From Brachypterus glaber (Eukaryota > Arthropoda > Insecta > Coleoptera > Kateretidae): a stretch of 64,000 nt of DNA. This document shows, piece by piece, positions 20,777 through 32,619 of the stretch. Position 1 is the stretch's first letter. Every line of letters begins with the position of its first letter. The position numbers and the translations under genes were made by a program. The notes beneath the pieces are model-generated. The model did no database searches. It saw only the letters and a program-made list of their open reading frames with translations, and was not told where the DNA came from. Location: the NCBI GenBank assembly GCA_958510825.1, contig OY294049.1:21011536-21075535 (forward strand), read 5' to 3'.

Positions 20777-22103
20777 TAGCGTGGGCAAAAAAAACGACTA
20801 TTTTTTTACTTTATACTCTGAAAAATCGGTTGCTAGACACCTCTAGAAAATTTTCACCAAATATGAGCTCTTAATTTTGATAAAAAGGTTCTTCGCTTTT
20901 CAATTTTTCATTTTTTCCTCAGTATTAGAAACAAAAATTCATATCTCTTTGACAACTGTTCGTTAAAAAGCATCTCTCCTCATATTCTTATAGGAAATTG
21001 AACGCTCTACAAAAAACACCTCTTACAATTTTTTCGTGAACCTCAGCGTTTAAAAGATATTAAAGGTTAAAGTTTGATTATTTTAAGAGACATTTCTGTT
21101 TTGCTTATGAATTTTATAACTAGCTTACAAAAAATTGTTATGAATTGCGCAATTTACAGTTTTGTAGGAAATTAATTCCTCTACAAAAATAGTCTCTTAT
21201 GATTTCTCGATTAAATTAAGCGTTTAAAAGATATTCATCGTCAAATTTCAATGCATACTAATTTTAATAGTTTTTGATGAATAATTCGAAAAATTTCAAT
21301 TTAATTAATGAGTTTCACGAAAATTTATACAAATTTGAGTTCCTATGAAAAGAGAAATGTTTTAAACTATTTATCTCGTTTTTTTTAGTCCTACGTATGT
21401 TTGGTTATAGTGAAAAAAAAAAATTAGTGCATTATTTCTAACTCAGAGTCAATGATTTATTAAATTAAAAAAAAAATAATAATAAAATAATAAGTTATTA
21501 TAAAGATAAATTTTATAAAAATATTATTAAAATAAAAAAGTTTCAAATAAATTTTTGAAAGGGAAACTTCTATAAGAGTTACTCTTACGATAGAAACTCA
21601 AATTTGTATAAATTTTCGTGAAACTAATAAATTAAATTGAAATTTTTCGAATAATTCATCAAAAACTATTAAAATTATTAAGCATTGAAGTGTGACGATG
21701 AATATCTTTTAAACGCTTAATTTAATCGACAAATCATAAGAGATCATTTTTGTAGAGCAGTTAATTTCCTACAAAACTATGAATTGCGCAATTCATAACA
21801 ATTTTTTGTAAGCGAGTTATAAAATTCATAAGCAAAACAGAAATGTCTCTTAAAATAATCACACTTTAACCTTTGATATCTTTTAAACGAATATGAGGAG
21901 AGATACTTTTTAACGAACAGATGTCAAAGAGATATGAATTTTTGTTTCTAATACTGAGGAAAAAATGGAAAATTGTAAAGCGGAGAACCTTTTTATCAAA
22001 ATTAAGAGCTCATATTTAGTGAGAATTTTCTAGAGGTGTCTAGCAACCGATTTTTCAGAGTATGAAGTAAAAAAAAAATAGTGGGTTTTTTTGACCCACC
22101 CTA
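20777..22103. mobile_element. 1.3-kb foldback element, hAT-like, with 8-bp TSD
   Basis: Two arms of about 520-570 bp are near-perfect inverted copies around a loop of about 245 bp (21346-21590). The ends are TAGCGTGGGC (left) and, reversed, TAGGGTGGGTC. The flanking direct repeat is TTGAGCAG at 20769-20776 and 22104-22111. An 8-bp target repeat with a TAGGGTG-like end fits hAT transposases. The arms share words such as CGGTTGCTAGACACCTCTAG and TAAGAGACATTTCTGTTTTG. No coding capacity. Confidence 0.85.
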
Positions 22104-22111
22104 TTGAGCAG

Positions 22112-22889
22112 TGTTATCAGTATGCTTACAACAGAAATTTATTAAAAGGGATTACCTAATTAAAATATTTAGATTAATTGCGTTTTTTAATCTAGGCTTA
22201 ATTAAACTGGCTAAATGAAAGAAATTAACGGCCATCATTTGTATCTTTCTGAAAAAATATCAGTCTAAAAGTTTCGTCCTTGATTCCCCGGTAAATGTAA
22301 ATGATAGCTCAAAATTTTCATGTTCTTGTACATCAACTTTCTACACACAAAAATATTATCGTTATCTAATCCTTTTCACAAATTATAGTTGAATTCTCTC
22401 GAACTAACATATGTCACAATAGTTGTTTTACAAAAATATTATTTATATAAATCCTTTGGGTTCAAGTATTAAATTATAATAACTGGTTCCACAAGAAAAT
22501 ATATAGAATCTATAATTTATTTGAGGCGTATATATATTTAAGAACATTTTAATTTTATTTTCTGTTTTAGATTTTTACGATATAAATAGTCATTGAGGCG
22601 AAATGGCTCAAATTAATAATACTATAAAGAAAATATATATTTTTTTAGTTTACATTCACTTGGATTACGTGACTTTATTTTGATTAAGATTTTTTTTTAT
22701 CTGTGTAGTGATTTATTTCTCGTTACGTGGTACAGTTTTTACACTGATAGTAAACATATTTTTTGTACTTCAAGAACGAAAAGAACAAAAAAAAAACATG
22801 CTGCTGTTGTAACGTCAGTTACCATGGCTTTACTCAAAACGAAAAACAAATTGAAAAAACTATTTTTTGAAAAAAATTGTTTTTATTCC
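22112..22889. other. Non-coding stretch
   Basis: No gene is recognised; the open frame at 22680-22895 is Lys/Phe-rich low-complexity sequence. Confidence 0.4.
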
Positions 22890-23240
22890 ATTTAAGCCCC
22901 CTTACCTCAATATGATTTTTACCCGTAACAATCCCAGTCTAGAACTTTGGATAGTCAACCTATAATCCAAATTTGAAGTGTTTAGCTCGAAGAGTTCTTG
23001 AGTCTGGTCTGGTCACAAATTTTCTTGGACAGACAGACCGACGGACCGACAGACCAACAAACCGACAGACCGAAAGAGCGACAGACAGACAGAATTTTTT
23101 TTTGACGAAAATCATATTTTTTGGATATAAAACTTTGAGAAACGTAAAAAAAGTAATAAAATGTTTTCAAATTTTTTTTACTAAGGCAAATTTTTCCATG
23201 GGGAAAGTACAAAAATCTATTCACCACAAGTAAGTTACTT
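22890..23240 (+). repeat. GACA/GACC tetranucleotide element, copy 3
   Basis: A C-rich start (AAGCCCCCTTACCTCAAT) is followed by GAGTTCTTGAGTCTGG, a tetramer run GACAGACCGACGGACC and similar (23028-23092), then GGATATAAAACTTTGAG. The plan matches copy 2 near 11290-11560. The translated Arg-Thr-Asp repeats are not a gene. Confidence 0.55.
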
Positions 23241-23699
23241 GGAGTAAAGTTTGCTCTAACCAAGAATTTCGTGTCTAGCAATTTCAGTTGAATACGTCTG
23301 TGCCTAAAAGCTTTCTACCAACACTATTTTTGTATTAATATTAATCACTATCATTCACGACACCGAAATACTTCAACTATGAAAACGTAAAAACTTTTCA
23401 GTTTTATTTGTTTTACAAAACGACTTTCACGCTAAATATTTTTTTATCTTTTTTCTAGATGCGCCCCACAACTTGGAAGAAGGTAAGTCCTAAATTTCTC
23501 CTCCAGAAAAAAAACTTGTTTTTCGCTCACTGTTAACAAAAAGGAAAATTTTAATTTGTTATACTCGTTTCTAAAGGAAAAAAAATATTGTAAATAAATA
23601 CACCATTAAACACTAATTGGTGAACTTTTAAACTGTACTGGTACCATTGTTTCCATAACCATAGAAGCTTAATCAATGGTTTGGATTCTAATACAATAT
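23241..23699. other. Non-coding stretch
   Basis: TAGATGCGCCCCACAACTTGGAAGAAGGTAAGT at about 23457-23489 has exon-like composition, with a splice-donor-like end (AAG/GTAAGT) after a T-rich stretch ending in CTAG. That is too little to call a gene. Confidence 0.3.
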
Positions 23700-24640
23700 T
23701 TTTTTACGATCCTCTGTGAAAGTGACATTTAGCAAACTCTTTTGTTCTTTAGAAAACGCCTCATATCGCACTAGTTTGATATTTTTATATCCTCTGTGAA
23801 AGTGACATTTAGCAAACTCTTTTGTTCTTTAGAAAACGTCTTATATCGCACTAGTTTGATATTTTTATATCACACATGTGATATTTATGTATGGAGGTTT
23901 GCTTAATTTTATTTAGATATTTACCTTCTATGAATTCTATGAATTTTATTCACATTGTTTTATAAACCATTTTCTACCTTTCACCACAGCCTTTTATATC
24001 TTTTAAGTGTTTTAATCCAAATATTTCTGTTTTTCATGTCAAAAGTAGAAACTATAGTTATAACGTTAATATTTTGACCATTACTGTTTAGTCTAGACAG
24101 TCTAGATCTTATAAAAATTACTTTTTTATTTAGTTACCTTACATTACATAAAAAACATCAAAATACACAGTATTTTTCTTATGAAATGTAAAACAGTACA
24201 ATTTTACTGTCTTATATATATGTCAGCATAACCACAGAAATCTAATTTAATAAGCAAACTTAAGTTTGCATTTATTTAGGTATAGGCAATCCATTAAACA
24301 GCTATGTATTGTATTAAATAAAAACCAAGAAAACTAAAGCTAAATGAAAATCATATTTTCTGTTTAACATACCTACATATATAAATTGCATGCTATTTAT
24401 AATTATTTTGTACTTTGCTTTTCTTAAAAATTAATAAAAATTAGAAAATTTTAAAATGAGATTCATATTTTTTCGGGATCCTAGGAAAAATAGTGTACAT
24501 AACTCGTTGGAAAGTGTATTTCTTACACTAGTGGGGTTTCCTCACTCGCCTGACGGCTCGTTCGTAAACCTTTCCACTCGCGTGAAATATATCACTTTCC
24601 GCACTAGTTATGTAATATACTATTTTCTACTACTTTAATA
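23700..24640 (+). mobile_element. 0.9-kb repeat family H, copy 1
   Basis: The reverse complement of this stretch is found at 40455-41285. Shared words include TCGCACTAGTTTGATATTTT, ATACACAGTATTTTTCTTAT and AACCAAGAAAACTAAAGCTA. One end here carries an 80-bp tandem duplication (23711-23790 and 23791-23870) that the other copy lacks. The other end (24490-24620) is a hairpin whose loop holds CTCACTCGCCTGACGGCTCG. No conserved coding. Confidence 0.75.
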
Positions 24641-24659
24641 TTTAAGTTTATAATTAATT

Positions 24660-24800
24660 TTTTTTACTACTAGCTTTAGAACATACTATTATTTATCATA
24701 TTTTCATACTGTAAAATCGATTTTCTTCACCTATAGTAATAATAATTTTTTCTCTCCTAGTAGGAGTAAATTTTATAAACAATTGATATCTGCCACTTGA
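24660..24800 (+). repeat. Repeat family J, copy 1 (inverted at 34497-34625)
   Basis: Shared in inverse with 34497-34625: ACTACTAGCTTTAGAACATA, TTATTTATCATATTTTCA, AAAATCGATTTTCTTCA and CTCTCCTAGTAGGAGTAAAT. The last contains the dyad CTCCTAGTAGGAG. It adjoins family H and may be a further part of a larger composite repeat. Confidence 0.7.
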
Positions 24801-25661
24801 TTTTCCTTGAACTGCAAACACATGTCATTGCTTATAATTTTTAATGGACAAAATGCAACAATATTTTGCTATTGGATAAAAAATGAGCATGGCAAATATT
24901 ATAAATAAATTGATTATAATATAATAAAACATATTATTCAGTAAATAAACAACCTACCTATGTTTTCACACATTTTAAAATTGTTACCGTGTTGATAGGT
25001 ACTTTTTAAAAATATCAGAAATAACGTTTATCATCAACCAATAAAAAAAAAATGTTTTAATAGTTTTAAATATATCTGAGGATACGTTTCTATACCGACG
25101 GTGTCCGTTACTAACGTACGCTCACAGTTTTATTTTATTTTTATATACTTACAGGTTGCCAACTGTATAATATAATAGGTTTCCTGTAAAAAAAGTAAAG
25201 ATCAAAGAGCTTTTAGTTCTGTTTTAAAATAGAGCTACATAAAATGTAGATCATATGATATTAGCCAAAGGGTCGCATACAATAAGGTTTAATTAAAAAC
25301 GGAAAAGTGATAGAAAATGCGCATATTTTTTTTTGCTTCTCACACTTAAATTTAGTTTTAAAACTATAAAAACTATAAAAGTTACAGATAGCGTACTAGT
25401 GTCAAAATCTAGCTATGCAGATTATTAGTAAACGTGGAGATGTGGTCGGAAGAACAAAACACGTTTATGGTAAAATCTTTTTTTTTAATCGAACTATTCT
25501 TACTATAGTGGGCCACAATTTGTGACTAGGCGACGTTTCTGTAATCATTCTCTGTATTCTCCGTTGGTGAGCTTTTGTTGGTTCGGGCGGTTTCCCACAG
25601 AACCAGTCTCTCGAAATCGTTTTTTATAAATGGAAAGGGGGTGATGTGATACATAATTTTA
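24801..25661. other. Non-coding stretch
   Basis: Nothing recognised. 25510-25620 is more GC-balanced, but I cannot identify it. Confidence 0.4.
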
Positions 25662-26165
25662 AAGCCTATAAAATTCTCTATTCAACTATAAATTTTTTTA
25701 TTTTTTTAAAACTTTTTTTCTCTAAAAATTCAAACAATTTTTTAAAAATTACTAATTTCACGATGAAAAAAACGTAAATTATACTTTTGAACTAATTGAC
25801 ATAAATAAAAATTTACAAAATTAACTTATAAGCCTATAAAATTCTCTATTTAACTATAAATTTTTTTAATTTTTTTAAACTTTTTTTCTCTAAAAATTCA
25901 AGCAATTTTTTAAAAATTACTAATTTCATGATGAAAAAAACGTAAATTATACTTTTGAACTAATTGACATAAATAAAAATTTACAAAATTAACTTATAAG
26001 CCTATAAAATTCTCTATTTAACTATAATTTTTTTAAATTTTTTTAAACTTTTTTTCTCTAAAAATTCAAACATTTTTTTTAAAATTACTAATTTCATGAT
26101 GAAAAAAACGTAAATTATACTTTTGAACTAATTGACATAAATAAAAATTTACAAAATTAACTTAA
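25662..26165 (+). repeat. Three tandem 168-bp units
   Basis: Units start at 25662, 25830 and 25998, each with AAGCCTATAAAATTCTCTAT, CTCTAAAAATTCAA and CGTAAATTATACTTTTGAAC. The sequence just upstream (GGAAAGGGGGTGATGTGATA) matches the interior of the TATACCGGGTGTCCC MITE at about 32390. The array therefore probably expanded from the interior of such an element. Confidence 0.9.
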
Positions 26166-26511
26166 AAAAATAATAAATAATAATAAAAATTTACAAAAAA
26201 AAAACTTAAAAAATCAATTTTTTTTAGCACAAAAAAATTTAAAAATCAAAAGTTATCTAATTTAAGAGTTCTAAATTTGAAGTCGATATCTCAACTAGTT
26301 CAAAAGTTAAGAGGGGGGAGGGTGACTTTTGGACCGCTCTATAGAGTAATAAATAGAAATCCTTATAAGGGCTAAGCAGTGAGTAAGTCTTACCCCTCCC
26401 TTTAATCTTCTTTCAAACTAAACCCTTTATAAATAAATAAGCTAAAATCCCTAAGCCTGTTCTGGTAAACAAACCAGCCAAAATAGAATGATAAGATAAA
26501 ATGGACCCCCC
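26166..26511. other. Non-coding stretch
   Basis: It continues the A-rich repeat interior to about 26345 and then has nothing recognisable. Confidence 0.4.
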
Positions 26512-26772
26512 TATACACGGTGCTTTTTTGGGGGTATTTTTTGTTTTTTTTTTCGAAACCCTGAAATTCCTTTACGGCTTGTTTTACTCTTCGCAGTGTT
26601 TTACTCTTCGCAGCTCGTTTAGCATTTTTTTTTTTTTAATAATAACGAAGCGCTCGGTAGATTTTTTCAATTTTCGCTGAAAATCATATAACTGGACGGT
26701 ACTATCGAATGGTAAAGGAATTTCAGGGTTGCCAAACAAACAAAAAATACCCTCAAAAAAGCACCGTGTATA
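26512..26772. mobile_element. MITE with TATACACGGTGCTTTTTTG ends
   Basis: 261 bp. The left end TATACACGGTGCTTTTTTGG is mirrored at the right, with an inverted arm of about 35 bp through GGTATTTTTTGTTT and further pairing of GAAACCCTGAAATTCCTTTA with TAAAGGAATTTCAGGGTTG. TA target site. The centre repeats TTTTACTCTTCGCAG twice. No coding. Confidence 0.9.
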
Positions 26773-27099
26773 ATCTAAGTAATTTAAAAAATATCAGTTC
26801 AAATATTTCTTTTCTTAATACTGATGCAGCACGCAGATGCAAATTGCCGTCTCAAAAGTATAATTTAATTTAAAATAATAATTGGGTAGGCAGGCTAAGC
26901 TAAAGAAGACATTTGGATGATTATAGAAGGTAGAATGTTCTAAGAATGGTGTTTAAAGAGTCGATTTGCAATTGGAAAACGCAAATGCAAATGAGACCAA
27001 TTAAAGAATATACCAATGGCAATTCCATTCCTTAAAACCGCGGTATGCCGTGCAAGTTAAACAGTTGGGTAGAATACAAAGCTGGTAAAATATAGTATC
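26773..27099. other. Non-coding spacer between MITEs
   Basis: No recognisable feature. Confidence 0.35.
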
Positions 27100-27713
27100 T
27101 ATACACGGTGGTTTTTTTTGCAGATTTTAACTTTTTGTTTCGGACCCCTGATTTTTGTTTTCTTAAATTGTTTAAACACACTATAAGAAGTAAATTAGGC
27201 AAATATAAAAAAAAAACGTTCGGGCCCATCGTTTTTTTTTGCGTTTTTTTTCTAATTTAAATTGAACTTCAATATATATTTTAGATATAATAATAAATAT
27301 TATTTATGATCACTAAATTATAAAAATGCTTATCTTCAATGTTAAAGGGCGTATCTTTTTTTTCCATCGCTTTATTGTTTTATGCATATATGGGCAAAGT
27401 CGCCCGAAAAATCATTTTTTTTTTGCATATTCGGACTTAAAATGCCATGAAACTCCGATAAAATGTGAAAAAAGTGGCTGTTAAAAAAATATCGGTCTGT
27501 CTGTCCTCTGACTATAAACCTTGTAACTTTTAAACGAAAGGTCCGATTAAAAAAATTCCTTCAATGTACGATTCATCACCTTCATAGTTTTTCTACGCGG
27601 TCGACTTCGCCCATAAAATAATAAAGCGCTAAATTACTTCTTGTTTAAACAATTTATGGAAAAAAATCAGGGGTCGGAAACAAACTGTTAAAATTTGCAA
27701 AAAACACCGTGGT
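27100..27713. mobile_element. MITE with TATACACGGTGGTTTTTT ends
   Basis: The left arm (TATACACGGTGGTTTTTTTT, GCAGATTTTAACTTTTTGTT, CGGACCCCTGATTTTT) is inverted at about 27655-27713 (AAAAATCAGGGGTCGGAAAC, CACCGTGGTA). The interior has GGGCGTA...TCGCCCATA pairing and a TCTGTCTGTCCTCTGACTAT tract like the tetranucleotide repeats elsewhere. It shares terminal bases with 26512-26772 but has a different body. Confidence 0.8.
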
Positions 27714-28754
27714 AAAACAATTGCACTGACCTAAAAGTGTACGTAAAATATCAATACCAATTCCCGTAATTTTGAGCTGATGAATATTTTTAATTATCAC
27801 AAAGAATGTTTTAACATATCGTTACTTAAAATTTATCATAATAATGAGAAACAATTTAATTTTGTTAATAAAATGAATTTATTCATGAAGGAACTGAATT
27901 TTAAGCATAAGAAAAGCCATCTTCTATTTAAAATTATTGAAATCTTTTTTTTTTAATGTGGTTCAAATAAACAGTATATTTTGATTATACTACTTAGTCC
28001 AATAAATTGACGTTATAAATAGCTAATTTATTACCTGGGTGTAAAAAGTATAAAAATATACGGTATGTATAATAAACTTATGGTGAATAGCGTCCAAACG
28101 ACTTTGTATTAGCTTCTAAATCTTCTAAAAGCTTGGCTAGAAGACATTTCGTCCCAGTAATTCGATTAGGTACCTAGGAATTAGTATTTAATACCCAGTA
28201 AAGACAAAGTTATATATTTTTTAAATCTCCGTTTACACAATCCTTCATCCATGCGAATATATGATTTTGGATACACAATGGTCTCTAACTGAGATTCCAG
28301 AAATAGGTTTATACTAATTTTGGGTCGCTGAATCCAAATCCGAAGGCCATTTGTCTCCACCACCCTCAAATTTTTTGATATCATAAAAAAAGTTAAAATT
28401 AGGAAAATTGATTTTGTGTAATTACAAGAAATGTTTTGACTTATCACATTAAAATTTAGTACGGTTAATAGTGGTAATATAAGTTATTTATTCCCCTACT
28501 TACCCAAAAATACAATTGTGTGTATGTCAGAGGCGTGCGTTCTAAAGTGTTTCTGTAATATATTTCTCCAACAAAATTTATGTTTAAGAATTTTACAATT
28601 TCGATAAAAAAAAATTATTATTTATTGATTAATTTTACGTAAAAAACATATTGGACCTTTTGATCAAAGGTCAATAGTTTTCGAGAAAAATAGGTTTAAA
28701 GATATCTCTGCAAGTTCCACTAAGAAAAAAACTGCTGCCAACAAGATAATACTT
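27714..28754. other. Non-coding stretch with one GGTCGCTGA motif
   Basis: TGGGTCGCTGAATCCAAATC (28321-28340) is the motif shared by many foldback elements in this window. The 88-codon minus-strand frame at 28181-28447 is its complement plus low-complexity sequence and has no known domain. Confidence 0.4.
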
Positions 28755-29625
28755 TCACCTATAGGTCTAGGTTTATTAAAATAAAAATAAATAAATTAAA
28801 AAAAAAATCTGAAAAAAGTCTTTTTTCGTTTTAACCAAAAATAAATTGAAAACAAAATAAAAATAAGTTTTAACCCCATTTTACCCCCTTACCCCACCCC
28901 GATTTTTATCAAAAAAAAATATCCTAGCCACACAAAGGTCAATAGTTTTTTATTCCTATGTATTTTGAGGCGCTGAATCCGAATTTGAAGTCAAAATAGC
29001 ACCTTATCCAATTAGTTTTCCAGGTGATGTGCTATTTTGACCTCAAATTGGGATCCAGCGCCTCAAACGACATAGGAATACAATCTCCGAAACAATTCTT
29101 GACTTTTTTTTTATGTGGCTGTGTAATTATATAATTCATCATTTAAACAACTTTTCGCAACTTTGAAATGAAATATTAATATAAAAAAAAATGAGAACTG
29201 CCTTAATAAAATAATGTCTATTTAAATGGTTTTCTTTTGTACTAACGATTCGTAAATGCCACGGCGTGTCAAACATAAAAAGGTGTAAAAAGTTTTTATA
29301 AGATTTTTTTTTGAAAAACAGTATATAGGCACAAAATAATTAAAATTAAATATTTAGTATTTCTAACGATTGCATTGAATATACGTATATAAAATTGTAT
29401 TTAAGTATGGAAAATGCTGCGAGTTCAAGTGAAAAAAGTTGTTTAAATGTTTTAGGCTGGGATTTTTTTTTGATAAAAATCGGGGTGGGGTAAGGGGTAA
29501 AATAAGATAAAAACAATATTTTTTAATTTATTTTGTGTTTTACGAAAAAAGAAACTTTTTTCAATTTTTTTTATTTTAATTTTTTTAATTTTTTTTTTAT
29601 TTTAATAACCCTGGGCCTATAGGCC
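28755..29625. mobile_element. Nested foldback: outer palindrome with inner CACAGCCACA element
   Basis: The outer arms (28755-28925 and about 29455-29625) are inverted copies: CCTATAGGTCTAGGTTTATT pairs with AATAACCCTGGGCCTATAGG, and CCCCACCCCGATTTTTATCA with its reverse. Inside lies a second inverted pair at about 28925-29118 with ends TAGCCACACAAAGG and ATGTGGCTGTGTA, which itself contains GGCGCTGAATCCGAATTTGA at 28970 and its inverse at about 29060. One element probably inserted into another. Confidence 0.75.
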
Positions 29626-31156
29626 AAATTATTTTCGTTTGGACTTTTAGTTTATCCCTTTATAATGATTTGTTACATAACCCATTGTAATTAATTAAAT
29701 ATATACATAAATATCCCTTTTTGTCACAGCGCCATCTATAAATATGTATTTTTTAACGAACTAAAAACAAATTCTTATTTGTTGTATAATTTAGTATCTA
29801 ACGTCCGTCCAATTATGCAAGATATTAGGTTAAAATTCCCTCGATTTTTAGGCTACATCATTGGTTAAAAACTCGTACCTTTTAACATATAAAATATTGT
29901 GACATTTTTGTCTATGACAATGATTGACGGTCGTTAAAGCTAATAAAGAAGAGAAAGTTAGATAAAAAAATAGTTATACTTAATGTTATTTTGTATGGTA
30001 TTGAAAAAGGTACTTTTTTGGTTTATTCTTCATACACTCACACTCAATTAGCGTATTCAACATATTGTACAAACGTAAATTATATTGAACACAAGGAAAA
30101 CGTCAAATTTTTAGGTTACAATTACAACTTAAGGCCTAACCAGAGGCTCGCATAACAACCATTACAAGATACATGACGACACATCAAGCCAAATCCTGGC
30201 ATCGCATTCTTATGTATTATGTACTTTCCAGGAAAACAGTACCGACATCCGTTAAATTTTTGATACACTACGATTTATGCATAATTATGCTATTTATGTG
30301 CTCTGTGGTGTAAAACGGGCAGCGTCTCTTACTCTTGAATAACTGGACTGGAGTATAATATAAAATATATTTTTGCCTTTTTTAAATAGGAACATTTTTT
30401 TGGTAAGTTAAAAAAATAGATGGCGCGGTGTGAGTAAAAATATACCTTTTAATAAATTATAATAAAGCTTACGTAATAAACCATTTTAAAGGGCTTAAAC
30501 TTCTCGTTCCTACCATGTAATCAATTTACTATTTTTTCATTTGCGCATTTGACGTGAGAATAGCTAAAGTCAGATTTAAAATAAGCATGATCAAGTTATC
30601 CAAAATCATATATTCTCATCCATGAAACAGAAAAAAAGTTAAATTTGCAGGGCTGTGTTATTAAACATTTGTTATACGTATAAACGTAAATTAACGTACA
30701 ATAAATGGAGTTTTGAACAAAAAATAGAACTGTGTTTAGTTTCCACATATTTACTTGATAATATTTTGCTCTGTGTTTAGTAATTTTAGTAGAGTAAAAC
30801 ATGATTAGGTTTTTATTTGAAATGATGAAAAAAATATATATTATTTATGTAATCCATTTTCTTAAATAGTTTAAAATTTCGGTTTATTCTCTTATACTTC
30901 TGCGCCATATATTTAAGGCTTATGGATTGTCTGATATGACAAATTTAATTTAATATCGGCAAGGCAAAATTCCCCAAAGTATGCAATTTGAAAGTTTGCA
31001 GTATTAAATTTAAAGTAGAAGTCATTAAAGAAGCAATGCATTAAGGGACACATTTAGAACCTGCTTCCATGCATTCTGATGGTAAAGTTAAATTTATAAT
31101 GTTATTTGGAGTGTCAGCAAAATTTAATGCAAATGAATTTAAAATGCCTTTGTAGA
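29626..31156. other. Long non-coding stretch
   Basis: I see no gene, RNA gene or repeat ends. The open frame at 30596-30802 (-) has no recognisable domain. Confidence 0.4.
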
Positions 31157-31172
31157 ATATATATATATATAT
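31157..31172. repeat. Short (AT)n run
   Basis: Eight AT units within AT-rich DNA. Confidence 0.7.
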
Positions 31173-31689
31173 ACGAAAATAATGCATTTTTAATAGGTGA
31201 TATAATCTTCACAAAAAACTTTTTATATACTATAGACTCTGCACTTGTTAACGGGTTTTACTTTTAATATACGTTAAAAATATGCATACCTCTATGCATA
31301 TTTTATATAATATTATAACCAAAAAAATTAATATTCCTTAATTTTAATATTGCAAGTAAAGGTATAATAAATTTCAATCACACTACTTTTAAAATTTTTA
31401 TTTTATATCTTTAATATATTTTTAAATCCTGTGAAAAGTTATAACGAAGTTTATTTATAGATAGAATGGCACATTTTGAGAGCCACCCGAACTAACATAA
31501 CCTAAACTACTTTTGATTTTTATTGAATCGACAATAATTCAAGTCACTAACGTTCTTTCAACATTATATAATATTATATAATAAATAAATATATAATATT
31601 ATATATTGATATAATATTTCTATGCCAATGTATTTGCTTGAATTAAGAATATTTTTCTATATGTGTGAGATATTTTACAATCTTAACAA
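31173..31689. other. AT-rich non-coding DNA with AT palindromes
   Basis: 31560-31615 is a cluster of TATATAATATTATATA-type palindromes likely to fold back. No gene. Confidence 0.45.
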
Positions 31690-31815
31690 TGCTACATTTC
31701 ACATTAACTTTTTAAGGACTTTAATGCATTATTCTTTTGTACTATTTAAATCCGTATATGTGCAAAAAAGTACAAAATATTAATCCATTAGAGTCCTTAA
31801 AATGTTACATCGATT
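31690..31815. repeat. Small inverted-repeat element
   Basis: TTTTTAAGGACTTTAATGCATTA is imperfectly inverted as TAATCCATTAGAGTCCTTAAAA. TTTTGTACT/AGTACAAAA pairs inside. About 125 bp; no target repeat identified. Confidence 0.5.
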
Positions 31816-32240
31816 TAAAGCACTTTTTCGCTTTTCTGTATAATCAAAACCAAGAAAATCAAAAACGTAAAACTTTGTAATACTGCCAGTATACTGAGTC
31901 AATAATATATTGTTATAAAGATATGTTTTAAATTTATATTGGAAAGTAGAACTACCTTTTACTTCTTATCAGTTTGAAGAGCTCATTTTTAAAATAGGTA
32001 ACCCCAAAAAGGCCTTAAAAAAAAGATAACACTTAAACCTAGGGAGTTCAGGACTTATATAGTAGAATATATCTGCTATAAAGACCCGTAATAACCCTTA
32101 TACTAATCCTAAGTTATATCATTTTCACGTATTTTTGATATTAATCTTAATTTATTTTGGAAAAATATTTCACAAGTCCTAATTTTCGATAATAACTATA
32201 TTTTATATGCATATATTCTTAGAATAGTTTAGTAAATATA
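31816..32240. other. Non-coding stretch
   Basis: Nothing recognisable. Confidence 0.35.
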
Positions 32241-32478
32241 TATACCGGGTGTCCCAACACTATTTACCCAACGATTTTCTCGAAAATATAAAGAGATAAT
32301 AAAATTCTGCTAAAACCGTCTTAAATAAGACAACTTAAACTCTTCTAGCATACTTGTGGGCAGGGGAAAAGGGGGACATTTTTTTAAATAGAAAGGGGGG
32401 TCGTGTAATACATCATTTTAAAGCTTATTAAATTCTCCATTTAAAAAATATATTTTTTTATTTTTTTTTGGTTAATAT
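32241..32478 (+). mobile_element. MITE, TATACCGGGTGTCCCAAC family, left part only
   Basis: TATACCGGGTGTCCCAACAC, ATTTACCCAACGATTTTCTC and AATTCTGCTAAAACCGTCTT match the left arm of 10229-10504. The copy runs through the G-rich centre (GGGCAGGGGAAAAGGGGG) and is then cut by the hairpin element at 32479. I do not see the right end beyond it. Confidence 0.8.
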
Positions 32479-32619
32479 ATAGCCATTAGATTGATGTAGA
32501 CTTGTGCGCTATCTATTTCTAGATGTAGACAACTACTCATACCTCTCCTAGTCTGGAGACTTTGAATGATAGCAAGTTGCTACCATTGGCGCACAAGTCT
32601 ACATCAATCTAATGGCTAT
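32479..32619. mobile_element. 141-bp MITE with perfect 31-bp arms
   Basis: ATAGCCATTAGATTGATGTA then GACTTGTGCGC (32479-32509) is perfectly inverted at 32589-32619. Perfect arms suggest recent insertion, here into or beside the partial MITE at 32241. No coding. Confidence 0.85.

Noticed and set aside
22973..23281. Frames with Arg-Thr-Asp or Cys-Leu-Ser-Val repeats
   Set aside because: Translation of the tetranucleotide tract on both strands.
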